Assembly (NCBI GenBank): GCA_003218935.1 | Contig: QHPA01000299.1 | Span: 1 to 7,049, forward strand | From: Verrucomicrobiota bacterium | Lineage (GTDB): Bacteria > Verrucomicrobiota > Verrucomicrobiia > Limisphaerales > AV2 | Direction of reading: 5' to 3' | DNA length: 7,049 nt | In this document: positions 1 to 5,603 of the stretch, in pieces | Numbering within the stretch: position 1 is the first letter of the stretch | How the letters are laid out: each line of letters begins with the position of its first letter | Program-made: the position numbers and the translations under genes | Notes under the pieces: model-generated | Database searches by the model: none | Told to the model about the DNA's origin: nothing | The model's input: only the letters and a program-made list of their open reading frames with translations

Positions 1-958
1 GAAACGGCCGTCCTGGGAACGCCTCAATTTCGATGTTCACAAGCTGACCTGCCTGCAGGTGCGTCAATTGCGTTTCCTTGAAATTGGCGGTGACCCAGAC
101 CTCCTTCGGCACAATCGCCAATAACGTCTGCCCCGATTGCGCGTAGGCGCCGGCTTCCGCCATTTTGCGCGTCACCTGGCCGTCGCACGGCGCGAAGATT
201 TTGGCGTAGGACAAATCCAGTTCCGCCGCGCTGACGTCGGTCTGCGACTGTTTGATCTGCGCCCTGGCCATCTCCACCACCGTCTTCGCCGCGGACAACT
301 GCGCTTTCGCTTCCTCAACCTTGGAAGCCTCTTCGAGCGCGTTCTGTTCGTCGGCGTTCCATTTGGCGCCCGCTTCCCTGGCGGCGGCCTGCGCGTTGTC
401 AAATTCCTGCTGCGAAATCGCCCCTTCTTTGACCAGTTGCTGGCTGCGTTTCAAGTCGGCTGCCGCGCGCGCGGCGACGGCTTGCGACGCTTCGGCCTGG
501 GCGCGGGCCTGCCTTTCGCTCGCTTCGGCGGTCGTCACTTTGGCTTGCATCAGTTCAAACGCGCTGACGACGGTTTTGTAATTGGCGTCGCTCGTCTGCG
601 CCGAGGCGCGCTTTTGCTCCACTCGCATTTCGTAGTCACGCGGGTCGATCTCGACGAGCAGGTCACCTTTTTTCACGAGCTGATTGTCCGTCACGTGAAC
701 CGCGGAAACCTGGCCGGAGACTTTTGGAGCGATGGAAACAATGTGGCCATCGATGAACGCGTCATCGGTTGACTCGTGCGTCAACGTGTCGGCGAGGTAG
801 CTCAACCCGAGATACCAAAGGACGCCGAGCCCAAGGGTTGCCGCCCGGAGGAGCCACAACGCCTTCGGTTTTGGCTTCTGGTCGGCTGATTTTGTCGCTT
901 CGACCGCGCCAAAGACCTGCTCCTGTTCTTCAACCAGAGTCGATTTGTCCGTTTTCAT
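1..958 (-). CDS. EmrA/HlyD-family adaptor (MFP-2), N-terminal 319 residues, 3' end outside window
   Basis: This is a membrane-anchored adaptor of the EmrA class, which normally joins an MFS exporter of EmrB type to an outer-membrane channel. Residues 1-32 are a charged cytoplasmic tail, 33-56 a single membrane helix (ALWLLRAATLGLGVLWYLGLSYL), and 63-68 the family signature STDDAF. The first lipoyl half is near 72-106 (VSIAPKVSGQVSAVHVTDNQLVKKGDLLVEIDP). A long Ala/Gln/Glu-rich coiled-coil hairpin spans about 107-248, much longer than in MFP-1. The second lipoyl half is near 250-285 (YAKIFAPCDGQVTRKMAEAGAY), and the beta-barrel opens with VWVTANFKETQLTHLQAGQ, typical of EmrA. The ATG at 958 is fixed by an in-frame TAG at 967-965. 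The frame stays open to base 1. No clear ribosome binding site is seen. An MFS or similar transporter gene may lie beyond the left edge. Confidence 0.92.
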   Translation of the reverse strand, partial: MKTDKSTLVEEQEQVFGAVEATKSADQKPKPKALWLLRAATLGLGVLWYLGLSYLADTLTHESTDDAFIDGHIVSIAPKVSGQVSAVHVTDNQLVKKGDLLVEIDPRDYEMRVEQKRASAQTSDANYKTVVSAFELMQAKVTTAEASERQARAQAEASQAVAARAAADLKRSQQLVKEGAISQQEFDNAQAAAREAGAKWNADEQNALEEASKVEEAKAQLSAAKTVVEMARAQIKQSQTDVSAAELDLSYAKIFAPCDGQVTRKMAEAGAYAQSGQTLLAIVPKEVWVTANFKETQLTHLQAGQLVNIEIEAFPGRPF

Positions 959-995
959 CGGCAGCTAATAGAAACCAGAACCGCCTGCCCCACAA

Positions 996-1024
996 ATTCC
1001 GGGAAGGGCTGCAACAATTGTCAA
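996..1024 (-). promoter_or_regulatory. Possible promoter for MFP-2 (consensus -35, poor -10)
   Basis: A perfect TTGACA lies at 1024-1019 on the minus strand in a small AT-rich island between RND-B and MFP-2. With a 17-base spacer the -10 position reads CGGAAT, which matches TATAAT at only three of six bases. It lies just after the weak terminator and about 40 bases before the MFP-2 ATG, a suitable place, but the -10 is unconvincing. Confidence 0.2.
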
Positions 1025-1040
1025 AAATAATTTTCCGAGT

Positions 1041-1060
1041 AAAAGACGCTTTAGCGCGTC
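1041..1060 (-). terminator. Possible weak intrinsic terminator at the end of RND-B
   Basis: On the minus strand GACGC (1060-1056) pairs with GCGTC (1049-1045) around the 6-base loop GCTAAA, followed at once by TTTT (1044-1041). The RND-B stop TAA lies in the loop. The stem is only 5 bp and the T-run short, so termination may be partial. It would separate the RND part of the cluster from MFP-2. Confidence 0.4.
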
Positions 1061-1941
1061 GGTACCGGCACCGAAACAGGCGCCGCGCTGGCGGAGACCG
1101 CGCCCTTTTTGTTCGCGCGACGGCGCATAAGGAAGAATCTCCCGGCGCCCCAATCATCGAAAATGGAGTAACTGATGGGTGTGACCAGCAGCGTCAACAG
1201 CAGGCACAGCATCTGTCCGCCGATGATGACCTTGGCCATTGAAGCGCGGCCCCCGGAGCCCGGCCCGGTGCCCAGCGCAATCGGGATCATCGAGGCCACC
1301 AGCATCATCGTGGTCATCAGAATCGGGCGCAGCCGCGTGCGATTGGCCTGCAGAATCGCCTCCTCACGGTCCAGGCCGCGGGCACGAAGCGTGTTCGTGT
1401 AATCGATCTGCAAAATGCCGTTCTTCTTCACGATGCCGAAAAGCATGAACAATCCGAAAATCGCGTAAATATTCAGCGGCTCGCGCAACGCAATCATCGT
1501 GATCAGCGCGAACGGCAACGAAAGCGGCACCGCCAGCAGAATGGAGACCGGGTGAACGAAATGCTCGAACTGCGCCGCCAGAATCATGTACATGAAAATC
1601 ATGGCCAGGCCGAACGCGATGAGAAAATTCTGGAACGTCTCGACCAATTGTTTGGCCCGACCGGTGAAAATGACCTGATACTCCGGAGGAAGGTTTATTT
1701 CCTTGAGGACGTCTTTGACGTTTTGCACCGCGTCGGCGAGCGGATATCCGGGGGCGAGGTTGCCGACGATGGTGACTTTCCGCTGGCGTTGGAAACGGTC
1801 GATTTGATTCGGCCCACGCGCCTCTTCCAGTTTCACGAAATTCGCGAGCTGCACCAGCGACGCTTCGGAAGCGTTGGCGTTGGTCGAGAGCGGGAAGCGG
1901 CTGCCCGTGCCCGCACGCACCATGACTTCGCCCAGCGCCTC
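1051..1941 (-). pseudogene. C-terminal fragment of RND-B, separated by the frameshift
   Basis: These 296 codons run from EALGEVMVRAGTG through PGYPLADAVQNVKDVLKEINLPPEYQVIFTGRA, TM8 to TM12 and a basic tail (RRRANKKGA). A Met lies at 1923, so an automatic caller may report 290 residues from there. That Met sits inside a beta-strand of the porter domain and is not a believable gene start: no ribosome binding site or promoter is evident in front of it, and no separate protein of this shape is known to me. The order of helices and motifs is intact, which suggests the break is recent. Next to the junction, about 14 residues (SRFPLSTNANASEAS, 1902-1858) have no counterpart in RND-A. Confidence 0.75.
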
Positions 1942-4240
1942 TGGCGATGTCGCTCACGCGCAACCCGAAATGCGCGGCTTTGGGCCGGTCAATCTGCACC
2001 TGCAATTCCGGTTTGCGATTCGACAGCGTCGTGTCCACGTCCACGATGCCTTTGTTGGAGCTCAATCGCCGGATGATCCCGTCCGAGTATTCAGAAAGCT
2101 TGTCGAGGTCCGGGCCCAGCAGGTTGAACGACAAATCGGAGTTGCGGCCGCCAGTGCTGATGTTGGAAATCAACTGCACGCTGGAACGCACATCGGGATA
2201 GTCGGCCAAAGCGCGGCGGGCCAGGGTCATGACCTGAAATTGTGACCACCGGCGCGTCCGGCCGAGCAACGTTGACCAGAACCCGCCCAGATCGGGCAAG
2301 CGACAGTAAATCGTGGCGAGCGTCACGTCGCCCTCGGCCTTGCCCACGCGGCCGGACGTTTCGCCGATTGTCGCCAGCGTGTCGGTGATGGCCTGCTGCC
2401 CGTCGATGCGAACGGCCTTCAACCTTTGTTCGATTTCGTCGCAAATGTCCGCCGACCGCTGCAACGTGGAACCTTCCGGCGTTTGCAGCGCGATTTCAAA
2501 CTCGCTGGCATCGTCCTGCGGCAGGAAAGTGAACTTGGTCAGCTTGCCGAGCAGGAACAGCGAGAGCACGCACGCTCCCGCGCCGCAAACGATGATCCGG
2601 CGGTGGCGCAGGCTCCAGCGCAGCACCGCGATATAATGACCCGACAGCCAGCGCAGCAGAATGCCGCCATGGGCCTTCTTCGCGCGAATCTTTTCATCGT
2701 CGGTATGCCTGAGGAAACGCGATGCGAGCATGGGCGTGAGCGTGAACGAAACGAAGAGCGACACCAGGATGGCGAACGCGACCGTCACGCCATAGCTGGA
2801 AAAGAACATGCCGGTGCGGCCCTTCATGAATGCCAGCGGGAGGAAAATCACCACCAGCGACAGCGTCGTGGCCATGACGGCGAGGGCGATTTCCCGCGTG
2901 GCATAACTGGCGGCCCGGACCGCCGACCAGCCCTTTTCCTCCATCGTGCGGTGAATGTTTTCGAGCACGACGATGGCATCATCGATCACGATGCCCACCG
3001 CGAACACCATGCCGAGCATCGTGAAGTTGTTGAGCGTATAATTCATCGCGCGCATCAACGCGAAGGTGGCAACGAGCGAAGCGGGAATGGCAACCGAGGC
3101 GATGACCGTGCCGCGCCAGTCGTGGAGAAAGAAGAAAACCGTCAACGCCACCAGCACCGCGCCCATCAGCAGGTGGGAGCTGACTTCGTGCAGCGAGCGT
3201 TTAATGAAGCGCGACTGGTCGCGGATGATATTCACTTTGAAATCCCGCGGAATGATCGGCTCCAGCTCCTTCAGCTTCCCTTTCACCCCGTCTATCACTT
3301 TGACCGTGTTCGAGCCGGATTGCTTGCGAACAACGAGCGTGACGGCGTTCACGTCGTTGAGTCGCGACAGCGAGCGCGGTTCTTCGACGGAGTCAGTCAC
3401 CGCAGCGACGTCGCTCAGCCGAATGGGCTGCGTGCCGACCGCAGCGATGATAAGGTCGTTGAAATCCCTGACACTGCCCATCCGGCCCAGCGTGCGCACG
3501 ACCAGTTCGCGCGTGCCCTGGTCCACGCGGCCCGCGGGCACTTCGAGATTCTGCTGCAACAGCGCCGTCCGGACATCCTCGATCGTCAGGCCGCGGGCGC
3601 GGAGCTTGTCGATATCGACGGCCACCTGCACCGCGCGTGTGCGGCCACCGATCATGATCACCGCGCCGACGTCCGGCACCGTTTCCAGGATCTGCTTGAT
3701 CTGCCTGTCCACGATGTAGGTGATCTCCTTCAGATCGCGCGGCGCGCTGACACTCAGAGACATGACCGGCACGGCATCGAGATCGAATTTGTCGATGATC
3801 GGCGTGTCGGTGCCTTGCGGCAGTTGCGACAAAATCGTGTTCACCTTGTCGCGCACGTCCTGGGCAGCGATGTCGCGGTTGCGTTCGAGGAAGAACTGAA
3901 TGGTGATGCGCGAGACGCCCTCGATGGTCGTGCTGCTCAGCTCGTCGATGCCCTGCACCGTGTTGATGATTTCCTCCAGCGGCTTGGTCACGCTCGTCTC
4001 CATTTCCTCCGGCGACGCGCCGCGCAGCGTGGTGGTGACGGTGACGATGGGCAGTTCGACGTTCGGGAACTGGTCCACGCCGATGCTCCGGAACGAAAAC
4101 CAGCCGAGCACGACGAAGAACAGATTGATCATCGTCGCAAAAACCGGCCGCGAGATGCAAAGGTCGGCGATGCCGAGGCCGCGCGTGGCTTGCGCAGACA
4201 CCTCGGAAGCAGGCGGGTACGCTGGCGGCTCCGGGCTCAT
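1364..4240 (-). CDS. Open reading frame of truncated RND-B: 766 homologous residues plus 192-residue out-of-frame tail
   Basis: This is what the ribosome would make from the RND-B start if nothing corrects the frame. The product has 958 residues: 766 belong to the RND family, and the last 192 (from 1942 to the stop at 1366-1364) are arginine-, glycine- and histidine-rich out-of-frame sequence with no family resemblance. That tail stays open only because stop codons are rare in such GC-rich DNA. The product would carry TM1-TM7 but lack TM8-TM12 and the second half of the porter and docking domains, so it is very unlikely to transport. A gene caller will report it as a protein; it is better treated as part of the disrupted gene. 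Confidence 0.6.
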   Translation of the reverse strand: MSPEPPAYPPASEVSAQATRGLGIADLCISRPVFATMINLFFVVLGWFSFRSIGVDQFPNVELPIVTVTTTLRGASPEEMETSVTKPLEEIINTVQGIDELSSTTIEGVSRITIQFFLERNRDIAAQDVRDKVNTILSQLPQGTDTPIIDKFDLDAVPVMSLSVSAPRDLKEITYIVDRQIKQILETVPDVGAVIMIGGRTRAVQVAVDIDKLRARGLTIEDVRTALLQQNLEVPAGRVDQGTRELVVRTLGRMGSVRDFNDLIIAAVGTQPIRLSDVAAVTDSVEEPRSLSRLNDVNAVTLVVRKQSGSNTVKVIDGVKGKLKELEPIIPRDFKVNIIRDQSRFIKRSLHEVSSHLLMGAVLVALTVFFFLHDWRGTVIASVAIPASLVATFALMRAMNYTLNNFTMLGMVFAVGIVIDDAIVVLENIHRTMEEKGWSAVRAASYATREIALAVMATTLSLVVIFLPLAFMKGRTGMFFSSYGVTVAFAILVSLFVSFTLTPMLASRFLRHTDDEKIRAKKAHGGILLRWLSGHYIAVLRWSLRHRRIIVCGAGACVLSLFLLGKLTKFTFLPQDDASEFEIALQTPEGSTLQRSADICDEIEQRLKAVRIDGQQAITDTLATIGETSGRVGKAEGDVTLATIYCRLPDLGGFWSTLLGRTRRWSQFQVMTLARRALADYPDVRSSVQLISNISTGGRNSDLSFNLLGPDLDKLSEYSDGIIRRLSSNKGIVDVDTTLSNRKPELQVQIDRPKAAHFGLRVSDIARGAGRSHGACGHGQPLPALDQRQRFRSVAGAAREFRETGRGAWAESNRPFPTPAESHHRRQPRPRISARRRGAKRQRRPQGNKPSSGVSGHFHRSGQTIGRDVPEFSHRVRPGHDFHVHDSGGAVRAFRSPGLHSAGGAAFVAVRADHDDCVARAAEYLRDFRIVHAFRHREEERHFADRLHEHASCPRPGP
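1939..1946 (-). other. Frameshift and deletion junction in RND-B
   Basis: On the minus strand the bases read ATC GCC A GAG GCG. ATC GCC closes the upstream frame (Ile765-Ala766), GAG GCG opens the downstream frame (Glu-Ala), and the A at 1942 is the odd base. If the right-hand side originally read CCA GAG GCG (Pro-Glu-Ala, common in relatives at this spot), the break shares a 2-base CC with the left side, as expected for a short-homology deletion. By comparison with RND-A the missing length should be near 107 nt, or that plus or minus a multiple of 3. The exact endpoints cannot be read from this sequence alone. Confidence 0.8.
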
Positions 4241-4260
4241 CGGGCGGGAATTTCGGAAAT

Positions 4261-4288
4261 GACGAATGACGAACGACGAATGACGAAA
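4261..4288. repeat. Four tandem heptamers GACGAAN between MFP-1 and RND-B
   Basis: The plus strand reads GACGAAT, GACGAAC, GACGAAT, GACGAAA with no interruption; a degenerate copy, GAATGGC, may follow. Only the seventh base varies. The array ends 20 bases before the RND-B start codon and would lie in its 5' leader, read there as repeats of TTCGTC. From memory, similar runs occur between genes in some Verrucomicrobiota genomes; I cannot check this here. A binding array for a regulator and a neutral repeat family are both possible. Confidence 0.75.
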
Positions 4289-4397
4289 GAATGGCCAGGT
4301 CCAAATGATAAAGCGGGCGACCCGTCAGCCGGGCGCGGTTCGGTTTTCGCGCTACGGATTTCTTTCCTCATTCGGATTTCGGGCTTCGCCATTCTTT
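4286..4397. repeat. Inverted repeat with 10-bp perfect arms spanning the MFP-1 end and the gap before RND-B
   Basis: AAAGAATGGC at 4286-4295 is matched exactly by GCCATTCTTT at 4388-4397, enclosing 92 bases. The right arm is inside MFP-1 and codes for the KEWR of its last nine residues, so the stop codon and C-terminus come from the element. A second related motif, ATTCGGATTTCGGGCTTCG, lies just inside the right arm. No coding capacity and no clear target-site duplication are seen. It could be a small non-autonomous mobile element, part of a dispersed intergenic repeat, or an mRNA fold between the two genes. Confidence 0.45.
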
Positions 4398-5603
4398 GAC
4401 CGCGAGGCCATTGGCCTGGTTGTTTGCCATCGCCTCCCTCACCCGCACTTTCACGCCCTCATGCAGTTTGCTCAAGCCGCTGGTGGCGACGGCCTCGCCT
4501 GGTTTCAGCCCCGAGAAAACCTGCTGGCGGCCATCTTTGACCCGTCCCACCTCGACCTGGCGACTGTGCGCGACTCCGTTTTTTTCGACCACGAAAACCC
4601 GGGTCACACCGGCGAACGTGATGACCGAGTCGAGCGGCACGACCGGCGTGGGCACGTCGCGCGCGAGGATGAGTTGTCCCCGCGCGTAGGTGCTGGCCTT
4701 GAGGCGGTGGTCGGCATTCTCAACCAGCGCGCCGAACGGAAAGGCCCGCGTGGACAGGTTCACCGATGGGCTGATCAAATAGACTCTTCCTTCGAACATC
4801 TGGTTCGTGCCGTAGGCGTCCACCCAAAAAATCACCTGCTGTTCCTTGAGCACCTTGCCGGCGTAACTTTCGGGCGCCTGCACAATGAATTTCAAAACGC
4901 TGTCATTCACCGCACGGAACATTGGCGCGCCGGCCTTCAGATAATCGCCCGCGCTGGCGATACGCTCGGCGATAGCGGCGTCGAAAGGCGCTTTGACGTG
5001 CGAACGCTGCAAATTCAGCCGCGCCACGGCGTTGGCGGCCTCGTCGGCCTTGACCTCCGCGCGTGCTTGCTCCGCGGCAGCGACGGCCGAGTCAAGATCG
5101 CTCTGGGAGGCGATATTGCTTTTGCGCAGCTCCTGAGCGCGTTTAAGATTCAATTCGGCATTGTCCGCATTGGCTTTTGCCTTCGCGAGGTTCGCTTCGG
5201 CCTGGTGAGCGAGCGCCTCGTAGGTCGTGGTGTCGATCAACGCCAGTTCCTCACCGGTCTTCACGCGGTCGCCGAAATCAACCAGGGTCTTTTCCACTTT
5301 GCCTTCGACTTCCGCCCCCAGCATCGCTTCGTCTTTTGCGTAAAGGGTTCCCCAGATGTCCAGCCACCGGTCCATCGGCATGACCTCAACCTGAGCAACC
5401 GTAACGGCCACGGCGTCGTCCGTCTCGAGCTTCGCGCCGCTGGCAGCCGGTTTCGAACAGGAAGCCAGCCACGGCAGCGCCGTCACCAAAAATCCGACGC
5501 TGTAACTCCAAGCCAGTCCGGGGAGCGCACGGCGCGGGCGTGCTCCCTGCGGCGGCCCGCCCCAAGGAAACCATCGGGCAACGGGAAAATCTGGCAGGTT
5601 CAT
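4368..5603 (-). CDS. RND-type periplasmic adaptor (membrane fusion protein), predicted lipoprotein (MFP-1)
   Basis: This is the periplasmic adaptor (AcrA/MexA family) that links an RND permease to an outer-membrane channel. The protein has 411 residues, normal for the family. A hydrophobic stretch at 33-48 ends in the lipobox LASC with Cys49, so the protein is probably lipid-anchored. The first lipoyl half is near 92-125 (GAEVEGKVEKTLVDFGDRVKTGE), followed by a short alpha-hairpin at about 127-197, the second lipoyl half near 198-231 (HVKAPFDAAIAERIASAGDY), then beta-barrel and membrane-proximal domains to about 390. The ATG at 5603 is the only plausible start: it overlaps the RND-A stop, and the next Met (76) would lose the signal. 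Only a weak purine run precedes it, which fits coupling to RND-A. Two oddities: an unusually long n-region, PPQGARPRRALPG, coded by a palindrome, and a last stretch, KEWRSPKSE, coded by repeat sequence. Its likely partners are RND-A, RND-B or both. Confidence 0.92.
   Translation of the reverse strand: MNLPDFPVARWFPWGGPPQGARPRRALPGLAWSYSVGFLVTALPWLASCSKPAASGAKLETDDAVAVTVAQVEVMPMDRWLDIWGTLYAKDEAMLGAEVEGKVEKTLVDFGDRVKTGEELALIDTTTYEALAHQAEANLAKAKANADNAELNLKRAQELRKSNIASQSDLDSAVAAAEQARAEVKADEAANAVARLNLQRSHVKAPFDAAIAERIASAGDYLKAGAPMFRAVNDSVLKFIVQAPESYAGKVLKEQQVIFWVDAYGTNQMFEGRVYLISPSVNLSTRAFPFGALVENADHRLKASTYARGQLILARDVPTPVVPLDSVITFAGVTRVFVVEKNGVAHSRQVEVGRVKDGRQQVFSGLKPGEAVATSGLSKLHEGVKVRVREAMANNQANGLAVKEWRSPKSE
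5521..5547. repeat. Imperfect 27-base palindrome inside the MFP-1 signal region (REP-like)
   Basis: On the minus strand GGGAGC (5547-5542) pairs with GCTCCC (5526-5521). After one mismatch, three further pairs (one G-T) follow around a 7-base GC loop. GC-rich sequence just upstream (GGCGGGCCGCC) is itself palindromic. The element codes for the RPRRALPG part of the MFP-1 n-region. Its hairpin form and its place in a part of the protein free to vary resemble a REP-type palindrome that landed in a tolerant spot. Whether it recurs in the genome is unknown. Confidence 0.45.

Larger units (their letters stand above)
1051..4240 (-). pseudogene. HAE-1 RND efflux permease (RND-B), disrupted by an internal deletion with frameshift
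   Basis: This is a second AcrB-like pump gene, almost full length but not in one frame. Codons 1-766 (4240-1943) give TM1 near 34-50, the first porter domain, TM2-TM6 near 353-502, TM7 near 548-566 and half of the second porter domain. TM4 keeps the proton-relay pair Asp420-Asp421 (GIVIDDAIVVLENIHR). After VSDIA the frame is lost. Homology resumes one base on at 1941 as EALGEVMVRAGTG and runs 296 codons to TAA at 1053-1051, including TM8 (MILAAQFEH), TM10 with its lysine (GIVKKNGILQIDYTN) and TM12. At the same place RND-A has about 36 extra residues between VEDIS and QDLDRLYVR, so a deletion is inferred. The intact ancestor would be near 1,098 residues, a usual size. No strong ribosome binding site precedes the ATG at 4240. 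As read, no functional pump would result; an assembly error is the alternative. Confidence 0.88.

Noticed and set aside
137..772. A 211-codon plus-strand frame near the left edge
   Set aside because: It is antisense to MFP-2, which reads as an EmrA-like protein without a stop from 958 to base 1.
1364..1942. The out-of-frame tail of RND-B as a new domain
   Set aside because: The same DNA in the other frame codes for conserved RND sequence to TM11, so the Arg/Gly/His-rich tail is a frameshift product.
1939..1946. Programmed ribosomal frameshifting at the RND-B break
   Set aside because: There is no slippery heptamer, and even a corrected frame would lack about 36 conserved residues present in RND-A.
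4286..4397. An insertion sequence bounded by the 10-bp inverted repeat
   Set aside because: It is only 112 bp, has no transposase and no convincing target duplication; I keep it only as a repeat.
2426..4399. A 657-codon open frame on the plus strand
   Set aside because: It lies fully antisense to RND-B, is rich in His, Arg, Asp and Glu with no domain, and is the kind of mirror frame that high third-position GC creates. RND-B has clear family motifs on the other strand.
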